Part shown: in pieces, positions 9,206-15,753 of the stretch
Layout of the letters: each line of letters starts with the position of its first letter
How positions within the stretch are numbered: position 1 is the first letter of the stretch
Source of the DNA: Gammaproteobacteria bacterium
GTDB lineage: Bacteria > Pseudomonadota > Gammaproteobacteria > SpSt-1174
Direction: 5' to 3'
DNA length: 44,051 nt
Assembly: GCA_037388465.1 (NCBI GenBank)
Contig: JARRKE010000028.1
Location: forward strand, 1 to 44,051
The notes under the pieces: generated by a model
Told to the model about the DNA's origin: nothing
Seen by the model: only the letters and a program-made list of their open reading frames with translations
Databases searched by the model: none
Translations under genes and position numbers: made by a program

Positions 9206-9484
9206 TCAGGCGTCTGATCTGTCGGAAATTCGACGCTCTTGGTAGCGTTTTTGCCGCAGATAGTCATCACTTATTCATTCAGCATCTATACTTTCACTTC
9301 TCACCGGCTGTAAAGTCCGTGGGGCAGGCTGGGCTGGAAGCCCGGGAAGGTTCAATATCAAACCGGCGCCAGGGTAGAGGGCGTAAAGTCGAAATAATAA
9401 AGAGCCGGAAGGAATGGAGCGGCCAATCGGGTTCCAACGGGGCACACCGAGAAACCCGGACAGCAGGAGCAGCAAGGAGGACTT
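9206..9484 (+). promoter_or_regulatory. Leader and probable promoter of the VpsR-like regulator
   Basis: This 279-base gap precedes the regulator gene. A -10-like TATACT is at 9287-9292 without a good -35. The direct repeat GTAAAGTC occurs at 9310-9317 and 9383-9390, 73 bases apart. A short hairpin GGGCT-GGA-AGCCC lies near 9327-9340. A strong ribosome site AGGAGG lies just before ATG 9485. The long G-rich leader could be structured, but no riboswitch class was matched. Confidence 0.3.
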
Positions 9485-10840
9485 ATGGGGGATAACCGCG
9501 GTCTGTTGTACTATCGCCCGCATCACGAAGCACAGCAGTTGCTTCCGGTATTGTCCCAGGCAGGTTGGGACGTCCATATTGCAGAATCTGCCGTTGAGGC
9601 AGTCAATCTACTCAAGGACGACCACATCAAGGTCGGCTTGGCGCCGTTGGCCGAAGGGTTGAGCAACGGGGTCGACGATCCGGAATACCTGCTCCCGGTC
9701 AACGTACCCATGCCGGCCGGTGTCGAATGGGTCGCCCTGCTGGACGAGCACAGCCTCGAATCCACCAGCTACCGCAACCTGATTGCGGAGCACTTCTACG
9801 ATTACCACACTCTGCCGCCGGACCTGACCCGCCTGCTGTTCTCGCTGGGTCACGCCTACGGTATGGCGGAGATGTTGTCCGTGCAGCCCGAGGCCGACCC
9901 GGCCGGTATTGTCGACGAGCCGCAAATGGTCGGCTCCAGTCAGGTGATGCGGGCGGTGTTCAGCAATATCCGCAAAGTGGCCGGTGTGGACGCGCCGGTC
10001 ATGATTACCGGGGAGAGCGGCACGGGCAAGGAGCTGGCGGCCAGGGCGGTTCACGAGCGTTCGAGTCGCGCGACCGCGCCGTTCGTTGCCGTCAATTGCG
10101 GCGCGTTACCCGCGTCCCTGATCCAGTCCGAACTGTTCGGGCACGAAAAGGGGTCCTTTACGGGGGCGCACGAACGCAAGATCGGCTTTATCGAGGCGGC
10201 TGCCGGCGGCACCCTGTTTCTGGACGAGGTCGGGGACCTGCCCCTGGATCTGCAGGTCAATCTACTGCGCTTTTTGCAGGAAGGCACCATCGAGCGTGTC
10301 GGCTCGCGTGAAAAGATCCACGTCGATGCCAGAGTCATTGCGGCCACCCATGTCGATCTCGAACAGGCGGTCGAGAACAAGCGCTTTCGCGAGGATTTGT
10401 ACTACCGTCTCAACGTGCTGAACATGCGCATGCCTTCCCTGCGGGAACGCGACGGTGACATCGAATTGCTGGGCAGATACTTTTTCGATCAGTTTGCGAA
10501 CGAACGCAACGGGCGTTTGAAAGGTTTCAGCGAGGCCGCGCTGAAGGCGATGCGCCTGCACGACTGGCCGGGCAATGTCCGCGAGCTGATCAACCGCATT
10601 CGCCGTGCCATCGTCATGTGTGAAGGCAAACTCCTCTCCGCGGGGGATCTCGGCCTGGGCCGTAACGAGGTCGAAAAACGTCTGATGACGCTGGAGGAGG
10701 CCCGTGCTCTGGCCGAAAAGGATGCGATACGTTATGCCCTGGAAAAAACCGGCCAGAACATCTCTCTTGCGGCACGCAGCCTGGGTGTCTCACGTGTGAC
10801 GCTTTACCGCCTGATGTACAAGCACGATATTCAGACCTGA
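9485..10840 (+). CDS. VpsR-like sigma-54-type enhancer-binding protein
   Basis: This 451-aa transcription activator has three parts: a degenerate receiver domain (1 to about 125), an AAA+ ATPase domain (about 146-375) and a Fis-type helix-turn-helix (about 415-451, LAARSLGVSRVTLYRLMYKH). Walker A is GESGTGKE (176-183); Walker B is LFLDEVG with D247 and E248. The sigma-54 contact loop is GSFTGA (223-228) rather than GAFTGA, a mild change. The receiver lacks an aspartate where the phosphoacceptor strand should be (KVGLAPLAEG), as in VpsR, which responds to cyclic di-GMP instead of phosphorylation and controls biofilm matrix genes. It is followed by its own terminator and then by two sigma-54 promoters in front of the Fap-like genes, which it most likely controls (inference). 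Confidence 0.85.
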   Translation: MGDNRGLLYYRPHHEAQQLLPVLSQAGWDVHIAESAVEAVNLLKDDHIKVGLAPLAEGLSNGVDDPEYLLPVNVPMPAGVEWVALLDEHSLESTSYRNLIAEHFYDYHTLPPDLTRLLFSLGHAYGMAEMLSVQPEADPAGIVDEPQMVGSSQVMRAVFSNIRKVAGVDAPVMITGESGTGKELAARAVHERSSRATAPFVAVNCGALPASLIQSELFGHEKGSFTGAHERKIGFIEAAAGGTLFLDEVGDLPLDLQVNLLRFLQEGTIERVGSREKIHVDARVIAATHVDLEQAVENKRFREDLYYRLNVLNMRMPSLRERDGDIELLGRYFFDQFANERNGRLKGFSEAALKAMRLHDWPGNVRELINRIRRAIVMCEGKLLSAGDLGLGRNEVEKRLMTLEEARALAEKDAIRYALEKTGQNISLAARSLGVSRVTLYRLMYKHDIQT

Positions 10841-10874
10841 CCGATCGCGCGTCGTTCGTTTGCGTCCACTTCCC

Positions 10875-10904
10875 GGGCCGGCTTTTGCCGGCCCTTTTTA
10901 TTTT
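10875..10904 (+). terminator. Intrinsic terminator after the VpsR-like gene
   Basis: A perfect 8-bp GC stem, GGGCCGGC (10875-10882) and GCCGGCCC (10887-10894), with a TTTT loop is followed by TTTTTATTTT. It separates the regulator from the amyloid genes. Confidence 0.92.
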
Positions 10905-10925
10905 CCGTTCCTGCTACTCCGATTC

Positions 10926-10952
10926 GTAACACCTGTATCGCGTTGTTTACAG
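10926..10952 (+). promoter_or_regulatory. Candidate upstream activator element, copy 1
   Basis: The 27-base element has the form GTAACA-N-CTGTATC-N6-TTTACAG. The same element recurs at 12810-12836 with 20 of 27 positions identical. It starts 176 bases upstream of the -24 GG of the sigma-54 promoter at 11101, an enhancer-like distance. The outer arms GTAA and TTAC form an imperfect dyad, as expected for a dimeric Fis-type helix-turn-helix. The neighbouring VpsR-like protein is the obvious candidate binder (inference). Confidence 0.55.
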
Positions 10953-11017
10953 AGTATGGGTAAGCCCCTGAAGTTGCTTGCGTGTCCATGCTTGTCGCCG
11001 GTTTGAGCCCGGTGGGG

Positions 11018-11035
11018 TGTTTCGATTTCGAAACA
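11018..11035. promoter_or_regulatory. Perfect palindrome upstream of the FapC-like gene
   Basis: TGTTTCGA and TCGAAACA are 8-base perfect inverted arms separated by TT. It lies between the upstream element and the sigma-54 promoter, about 66 bases before the -24 box. It has no T-run, so it is more likely an operator for a dimeric regulator than a terminator. It does not recur before the second Fap-like transcript. Confidence 0.45.
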
Positions 11036-11081
11036 GGCAGGGGGCCTGTTGAATATTCGCTAAAGAAGAAATCTTTATTTG

Positions 11082-11094
11082 AATCAGCGGGTTA
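11082..11094 (+). promoter_or_regulatory. IHF-like site
   Basis: AATCAGCGGGTTA fits the IHF consensus WATCARNNNNTTR at every defined position. It lies in an AT-rich stretch just upstream of the sigma-54 promoter, where IHF bending commonly helps a distant activator reach the polymerase. The consensus is short, so chance is possible. Confidence 0.4.
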
Positions 11095-11100
11095 TTCGAT

Positions 11101-11116
11101 TGGCACGGGGCTTGCT
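11101..11116 (+). promoter_or_regulatory. Sigma-54 promoter of the FapC-like gene
   Basis: TGGCACG (11101-11107) and TTGCT (11112-11116) match the sigma-54 consensus TGGCACG-N4-TTGCW exactly, with GG (11102-11103) and GC (11114-11115) ten bases apart. The predicted transcript start is near 11127, giving a leader of about 137 bases. Confidence 0.9.
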
Positions 11117-11198
11117 CTTCTTGAAACGGGACAAGCCAAAACAAGAATTCGTGACAGGGGGTGCGGATGAAGACCCCGAGGCTTGGACCGAAATAAAA

Positions 11199-11240
11199 GC
11201 GGGCTGCGCAACAGCCCGCTCAACGACCCCCGAAGGGGTC
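11199..11240 (+). promoter_or_regulatory. Two hairpins in the 5' leader of the FapC-like mRNA
   Basis: Perfect stems GCGGGCTG/CAGCCCGC (11199-11219) and GACCCC/GGGGTC with a CGAA loop (11225-11240) stand just before the ribosome site AGGAG (about 11251-11255). Neither has a T-run. They may protect the mRNA of an abundant structural protein or regulate its translation. Confidence 0.5.
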
Positions 11241-11263
11241 ATCAATCAAGAGGAGAATAACTC

Positions 11264-12640
11264 ATGAACTTCAAAATCGCACCTCTGGCTGTTGCAGTAG
11301 CGGCCGTGTTGGCGGCCCCTGCGGTGCTGGCCAGCGGCCAGAATGAGGGTGGTAACGGCTACGGCCAACATCACCGCGGCGGGTATCACGAAAGCACCAG
11401 CGTCGAGGTCAAGAACAAGGTCTCCGTCGAGACCAGCAAGAAGGACGAGTCCTCGCGCCATATCAGCATCGTGGGTGGTCTGTTGGTGGGTGGTATCGCC
11501 AACATCGACTCGTCTTCCACCTCGCTGATCGACGACAAGCAGATCAACACCAACAATGCGGTCACCAATACGCACAACGTCAACAACGCGAACGTGGGTG
11601 ATTCCGCGCTGAACGGCGCCGGCGGCAACATCGGCGTGAACTCGGCGGCCGGTGACAACAACATGCAGGACAACGCAGCCGCGCTGTCCTCCGCGGATGC
11701 CAGCTTCGTGTTCGGTTCCAGCGACGCCACCGCGGTGGCCTACCAGAAAGGCGCGAATAACGCCACGCTCAACGACGGCAACGTGAACAACGCCAACATG
11801 AGCGGTTCGGCGCTGTCCGGCGCCGCCGGCAACATCGGCGTGAACATCACCGCCGGCGACAGCAACCTGCAGAAGAACAACTTCTCCGGTGCGGTCGCCA
11901 CCGCGCGTGTCGCCAACGCCAACGTGACCACCATTCAGCGCAGCGGTGGTAACGAGACCACGAACCAGGGTCGTATCGACCAGCTGAACGACACCACCCA
12001 GGTTACGCTGAACGGCGGTATGACCGGGTTCTACGGCGGTCACACCAGTGGTTCGTATCAAGGTCAGACCGGTGGCCACTATTACGGCGGCTCCTATGGT
12101 GGCTACAGCGGTAATGCCTCAGGCGATACCAGCGGTACCTCCGACCAGCGGGGCAATGTCTATCTGGACATCTGGAATGCAGGCTCGAATGGAAGTGTCA
12201 CCCATCCCACCGACACCGGTGCGATCGGCCACGTTGACGTGGACAACCAGGCCCAGGGTGCCCAGGACCCGAATGGGAATGGCGGCGCCTTCACCTTCGA
12301 CAACTCGGGCACCTATTCCGGCACAGAGTCGGGTCGTACCTGGAGCAAGGAGCACGGCGGTTATTCCGGCGGCGAGTCCGGCAGCTACTCGGGTAAAGAG
12401 GTTGGCGGCCAGGCGCTGTGGGGTTCCTTCTCCGGTGAAGTCGTCACGACGCGGTATGTGGTCACTCCGTCCGAGAACAACGCCAACCTGAGCGGTAACG
12501 CCTTGCGCGGCGCGAGCGGCAACATCGGGGTGAACGTCTCCGCCGGCACCGGCAACATGCAGAACAACAGCCTGGCGATTTCCGCGACCCAGGCCGGCAT
12601 GTCCATCCCTGGCGGTGGCGGCACTGGTGGCGAGCAGTAA
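11264..12640 (+). CDS. FapC-like functional amyloid repeat protein (probable major subunit)
   Basis: This 458-aa exported protein has a signal peptide cleaved near VLA-S (residue 23-24). Three imperfect repeats start at about residues 107, 175 and 405, each of the form NNAN-x5-AL-x-GA-x-GNIGVN-x2-AG-x2-N-x-Q-x-N. This Asn/Gln/Gly/Ala-rich unit is the kind found in Fap amyloid proteins of pseudomonads. A Gly/Ser/Tyr-rich linker, about residues 245-385, separates repeats 2 and 3 and is rich in GGY and SGSY. There is no cysteine, so the C-terminal CXXC of Pseudomonas FapC is missing. AGGAG lies 8 bases before ATG 11264. The gene is a single-gene transcript, with its own sigma-54 promoter and terminator, which would allow more subunit than accessory protein. 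The amyloid role is inferred from repeats and neighbours. Confidence 0.8.
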   Translation: MNFKIAPLAVAVAAVLAAPAVLASGQNEGGNGYGQHHRGGYHESTSVEVKNKVSVETSKKDESSRHISIVGGLLVGGIANIDSSSTSLIDDKQINTNNAVTNTHNVNNANVGDSALNGAGGNIGVNSAAGDNNMQDNAAALSSADASFVFGSSDATAVAYQKGANNATLNDGNVNNANMSGSALSGAAGNIGVNITAGDSNLQKNNFSGAVATARVANANVTTIQRSGGNETTNQGRIDQLNDTTQVTLNGGMTGFYGGHTSGSYQGQTGGHYYGGSYGGYSGNASGDTSGTSDQRGNVYLDIWNAGSNGSVTHPTDTGAIGHVDVDNQAQGAQDPNGNGGAFTFDNSGTYSGTESGRTWSKEHGGYSGGESGSYSGKEVGGQALWGSFSGEVVTTRYVVTPSENNANLSGNALRGASGNIGVNVSAGTGNMQNNSLAISATQAGMSIPGGGGTGGEQ

Positions 12641-12700
12641 AAAAAGCTGCTGTACCGAGCCCCTGGAACTCGAGAGTCGACTGATTCTTCGAGTCCCTTT

Positions 12701-12737
12701 GAACCCGGCCTGCAAGGGCCGGGTTCCTTCTTTTTTT
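12701..12737 (+). terminator. Intrinsic terminator after the FapC-like gene
   Basis: A perfect 10-bp stem, GAACCCGGCC (12701-12710) and GGCCGGGTTC (12717-12726), is followed by CTTC and seven Ts. It makes the FapC-like gene a separate transcript from the accessory genes. Confidence 0.92.
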
Positions 12738-12809
12738 CAGACCGGGAAAACGTCGTTTCGGGGGCGGCGTGGCAGTGCTGAAGCGTGGATTTTCAGTGGC
12801 TTGCCGGGT

Positions 12810-12836
12810 GTAACAACTGTATCCGCAGCTTTACAG
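12810..12836 (+). promoter_or_regulatory. Candidate upstream activator element, copy 2
   Basis: This is the second copy of GTAACA-N-CTGTATC-N6-TTTACAG, starting 171 bases upstream of the -24 GG of the promoter at 12980, nearly the same spacing as copy 1 (176). The flanking T makes the outer dyad TGTAA/TTACA perfect in this copy. The six central bases differ entirely from copy 1, while the three outer blocks differ at only one position, which suggests selection on the blocks. Confidence 0.55.
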
Positions 12837-12979
12837 GTTTCGGGCATCCCCGCTTTTCCAACCCCGCCAAGGCGTTTGGCGTTCGCGGCGTTTCCAGGTG
12901 TTGCCAAGCCCTTACACGTCTGTCCCGGCCGGGTGATCCAGCCCCATTAAAAATTAATAAAAACAGTTAGATAACAACA

Positions 12980-12995
12980 TGGCCTGCATATTGCT
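12980..12995 (+). promoter_or_regulatory. Sigma-54 promoter of the Fap accessory operon
   Basis: TGGC (12980-12983) and TTGCT (12991-12995) have GG and GC ten bases apart, the sigma-54 geometry, and match the consensus except in the ACG part of the -24 box. An A/T-rich run (about 12946-12975) precedes it. The predicted start near 13005 leaves a 24-base leader containing the ribosome site AGGAGGAGAG. Confidence 0.8.
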
Positions 12996-13028
12996 CTGAT
13001 TATTTGCAGAACAGGAGGAGAGTCGGCA

Positions 13029-13367
13029 ATGCGCGACACGACCAACAAGCGCCGGTTACACAAAGCCATCGCCACAGCATGCGTGCTGGCGGGTTCCTTG
13101 CTGGTGTCCACCGCGAACGGTGGGCCGCTGTGTCAGGCGGTGTCCCGGGATCTCGCCGGTCTTCCCTGTAACGCCGTAAGCGACAGCGTGCTGCACGGCG
13201 TCAACGGCCGCGGCTACACAGCCGAGGCCAAACCGGAATTCCAACAGGCCGTCATCCTGTGGGACGAGGTCAATGGCGGGCATGGTAACAAACCCGCCCG
13301 GGTTTCCGTCCAGGACGACGGCATTAACAACCGGCAAACCAACACAGTGACGTTTACGTCGAGGTGA
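13029..13367 (+). CDS. Small exported protein heading the Fap-like accessory operon
   Basis: This 112-aa protein has an N-terminal signal (basic start, hydrophobic ATACVLAGSLLVSTANG to about 31) and two cysteines after it (C35 and C47), which could form a disulfide. Residues 50-63 (VSDSVLHGVNGRGY) share the pattern VSD-x-VL-x4-G-[KR] with the FapE-like protein at 14822 (VSDPVLAQMRGKF), and both continue into a short hydrophobic strand. In pseudomonad fap operons a small periplasmic protein, FapA, comes first; position and size fit, but no sequence match can be claimed. The ribosome site AGGAGGAGAG is strong. The stop overlaps the region that carries the ribosome site of the next gene. Confidence 0.6.
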   Translation: MRDTTNKRRLHKAIATACVLAGSLLVSTANGGPLCQAVSRDLAGLPCNAVSDSVLHGVNGRGYTAEAKPEFQQAVILWDEVNGGHGNKPARVSVQDDGINNRQTNTVTFTSR

Positions 13368-13372
13368 TCAGG

Positions 13373-14047
13373 ATGGCACTTCATCGAATCTGCAATCGCA
13401 TATGGTCCAGGCGGGAAGCCTGGGTATTGCTGGCCTTGTTGGCGGTGATGCCTGGTGTTTCTCTCGCCGACGGTGCGCCGAATCAGCTCCCGAACATACC
13501 GGATATATCGGGGTGGAGCACCAACAGCTTTATCGGGGGAAATGCGGTATCCGATTTCACCGGTTTTGCAGGGGTCAACATGGCCGCCGGCCAGGAGAAC
13601 CTGCAGAGCAATTCGGCGGCCATCGCCTTGGGCGGCATGCACGGCCGGGGACTGGCCAGGGCGCAATCCTCCCAATCCCTGCTGATGGGCAATGGCAGTC
13701 TGCCGGATTCATCGCGGGCGACGATTTCCGATGGTGCGTTCGCCCACGGTACGGGTGTCTTTTCCATCAACCAGGCAAGCGGTATGGGAAATGCTCAGGC
13801 CAACGGCATTGCGATCGGCGTTGGCGGCGGCATCCAGCAGATGTCCGACGTGGACCTGGCACAAAGCGTTACGGTACCCGCCAGCATGATGGACAAGATG
13901 CAGAAGAACACCGGACATCGCGAGGCCGTGGTCAGCGAGCAGGCCTTTAACGGGACGCGGGGCATTGTGCAGGTCAACCAGGCTGCCGGCGCGGGCAACG
14001 CGACGGCCAACGGGTTCTCGCTGAATGTCGGTGCGGGAGTACGTTGA
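13373..14047 (+). CDS. FapB-like minor amyloid / nucleator repeat protein
   Basis: The product has 224 aa with a signal peptide (about 15-32, ending VSLA). Three repeats of about 32 residues start near 58, 119 and 187. They share the pattern [ST]-[DE]-x-[AF]-x5-G-x3-[IV]N-x-A-[AS]G-x-[EG]N-x2-[AS]N, close to the repeat in the FapC-like protein but shorter and packed without a long linker. That resembles FapB, the nucleator in pseudomonads (inference). ATG 13373 is preferred: GAGGTGA lies 5 bases upstream. A GTG at 13364 would overlap the previous stop. The stop precedes the FapD start by one base, so the genes are coupled. Confidence 0.75.
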   Translation: MALHRICNRIWSRREAWVLLALLAVMPGVSLADGAPNQLPNIPDISGWSTNSFIGGNAVSDFTGFAGVNMAAGQENLQSNSAAIALGGMHGRGLARAQSSQSLLMGNGSLPDSSRATISDGAFAHGTGVFSINQASGMGNAQANGIAIGVGGGIQQMSDVDLAQSVTVPASMMDKMQKNTGHREAVVSEQAFNGTRGIVQVNQAAGAGNATANGFSLNVGAGVR

Positions 14048-14048
14048 G

Positions 14049-14759
14049 ATGCTGCTGTTTCGACAAATCGCCGGTGCATTGCTGTTCATTCTGATGCTGG
14101 TGCTGGCCATGGGCATCAACACCGCAGTGTCGGCGGAAGTGCCTTTTGACGGCGTGATTCCCGGTTACGGGGTCATGCACAAGAACGTCAAGAGCATGCG
14201 CGAGCTGAGATACGCCGGCATGATCCGCCAGCATACGGACTTCAGCTGCGGCGCCGCGGCACTTGCCAGCATCCTGCATTACGCCTACGACCGCCCGATG
14301 GACGAGAAACAGGTCCTGGAGGGATTGTTCAAGGTGGCGGACCCGAAGGTGGTGCGCGAACGTGGCTTTTCTCTCCTGGATATCAAAAATTACGTGGCGA
14401 CGCTGGGCATGCGGGGACGCGGTTACCGGGTCAAGATCCAGGACCTGTACCAGGTCCGGGTCCCCACCATCGTGCTGCTGGACCTGAAGGGCTACAAGCA
14501 CTTTGTCGTGCTGCGTCGGGCAGAAGACGGCGAGTTTTTTCTGGCGGACCCGGCACTGGGCAACCGCGTCATGACAGAGAAGGAGTTCGCGAAGGCATGG
14601 AACGGCATCATCTTCGCGGTGATCGGTCCCGGCTTTAACCGGGATACAGAATTGCGCACGGCCGTCGCGCTTCCGACGGTGCAGCGCTTCGGCCTGGGGG
14701 CGCCGATTACCAACGCAGAGCTCTATCACTACGGCTTCACGCATGCGGACCTGTTCTGA
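14049..14759 (+). CDS. fapD: FapD: C39-family cysteine-peptidase-like protein of the amyloid operon
   Basis: This 236-aa protein has an N-terminal membrane or signal segment (about 7-28) and a papain-like C39 peptidase domain. The catalytic triad is visible: Cys67 in DFSCGAAALASIL, His151 in YKHFVVL and Asp167 in LADPALGNR. C39 domains normally cleave double-glycine leaders during export, or, when degenerate, bind the leader. In fap operons FapD is essential for fibre export. Here the triad is intact, so proteolysis is possible. ATG 14049 follows the previous stop by one base, with GGGAG about 9 bases upstream. An in-frame ATG at 14025 would overlap the preceding gene and weaken the signal sequence. 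Confidence 0.88.
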   Translation: MLLFRQIAGALLFILMLVLAMGINTAVSAEVPFDGVIPGYGVMHKNVKSMRELRYAGMIRQHTDFSCGAAALASILHYAYDRPMDEKQVLEGLFKVADPKVVRERGFSLLDIKNYVATLGMRGRGYRVKIQDLYQVRVPTIVLLDLKGYKHFVVLRRAEDGEFFLADPALGNRVMTEKEFAKAWNGIIFAVIGPGFNRDTELRTAVALPTVQRFGLGAPITNAELYHYGFTHADLF

Positions 14760-14821
14760 GACAGCTTTGCTGCGGTGTAGGCCCATTTTCAATCAACCTA
14801 TGTGGCGGGAGGTCATCGGGA

Positions 14822-15634
14822 ATGAAAAACAAATTCAAACGCGGGGATTCAAGGCGAATCTCCACCTGCCTGTTGTCGACGGCGGTCGCCACCACGGCGG
14901 CGATCGGCGTCACGCTGCCCGCGCCGGCCGCCAGCTTCCCGGCTCTGCATCCGGTGGAGGTGAGCGACCCGGTTCTGGCGCAGATGCGTGGCAAGTTCGT
15001 CAGCGGCGGTCAAATCGTCTACTTCGGCGTGGAGATGATCACCCAGTTCACGACGGGGCACGGCGGTTCGTATCGGGGTGGTTTGTATGTGGGCATTCAT
15101 CGTGGCTTCAACGCCTTCCGGCCAACGATGACCGTGCTCAGCAAGGCCGAGGCGAATGACGGCGGTGCGCCATCCGGTTCAGGCGGTTCCGGCAACATTC
15201 AGTCCGGCGGGCTGGGCCAGGTCAGGGGCGTGAGTCAGTCGGTTCAAGTGACCGGCGACGCCAATGCGGCTGCCAACAACGTGTCGATGAACGTATCGGA
15301 CAATAACGGCGGTCAAACCGGTCCGAGCGGTTCGGGCTGGAAGTCGGGCACCACCCAGGCGGGTACCGGCGGCGGTCATGTCGCTACCCAGGTCAGCAGC
15401 GGCAGCGCCGGTGTCACCGTGACGGTTCCCGGGCAGGGTGTGGCACGTCAAAACGTCATCAACGCCCTGGGGTTGCAGCAGCAGTTGCAGCTCAGCGGCA
15501 ACCTGAACCAGGTGATGAACCAGATGAATCTCGATGTGCGGGTGCAGGCGGCGACCGCCCAGATGATCGCCCGTGAAGGCATCAATAACGCCCTGGCGAG
15601 CCTGAGGAATCTGCCGGGCAGCGGGCGCTTCTGA
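14822..15634 (+). CDS. FapE-like exported protein
   Basis: This 270-aa protein has a signal peptide ending about PAPAA (37). The N-terminal domain contains VSDPVLAQMRGKFVSGGQIVYFGVEM (split here as VSDPVLAQMRGKF and GGQIVYFGVEM, residues 47-72). A Gly/Ser-rich middle (about 125-200) and a helical Gln/Asn/Leu-rich end (about 215-262) follow. By position between FapD and FapF and by composition it corresponds to FapE, a minor fibre-associated component in pseudomonads. The middle region carries short repeats of the type VQVTGDANAAANNVS, related to the amyloid repeats. GGGAGG about 10 bases before ATG 14822 supports the start. Function is inferred from gene order. Confidence 0.7.
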   Translation: MKNKFKRGDSRRISTCLLSTAVATTAAIGVTLPAPAASFPALHPVEVSDPVLAQMRGKFVSGGQIVYFGVEMITQFTTGHGGSYRGGLYVGIHRGFNAFRPTMTVLSKAEANDGGAPSGSGGSGNIQSGGLGQVRGVSQSVQVTGDANAAANNVSMNVSDNNGGQTGPSGSGWKSGTTQAGTGGGHVATQVSSGSAGVTVTVPGQGVARQNVINALGLQQQLQLSGNLNQVMNQMNLDVRVQAATAQMIAREGINNALASLRNLPGSGRF

Positions 15635-15679
15635 TCAGGCGCGCGCGGTCCGTAAACAACGACGATCAGAAAACAATTT

Positions 15680-15704
15680 GTGCCAGCCCGCATCGGGCTG
15701 GCAC
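15680..15704. terminator. Strong hairpin between the FapE-like gene and fapF
   Basis: A perfect 11-bp stem, GTGCCAGCCCG (15680-15690) and CGGGCTGGCAC (15694-15704), has a CAT loop. No T-run follows on the plus strand, so it is probably an mRNA processing or stability element that lowers fapF expression rather than a full terminator. Confidence 0.4.
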
Positions 15705-15753
15705 ATCCCCGGGGGAAACGCGTACGGGGGGAATGAATAACAAGGAATAGATA

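Noticed and set aside
9294-9484. Cobalamin or cyclic di-GMP riboswitch in the leader of the VpsR-like gene
   Set aside because: Fragments such as GGGAAGG and CTGTAA occur, but the conserved cores and their order do not fit either class.
10982-11267. Two small open frames in the leader of the FapC-like gene
   Set aside because: They cross the sigma-54 promoter and hairpins, lack ribosome sites and have no protein-like composition.
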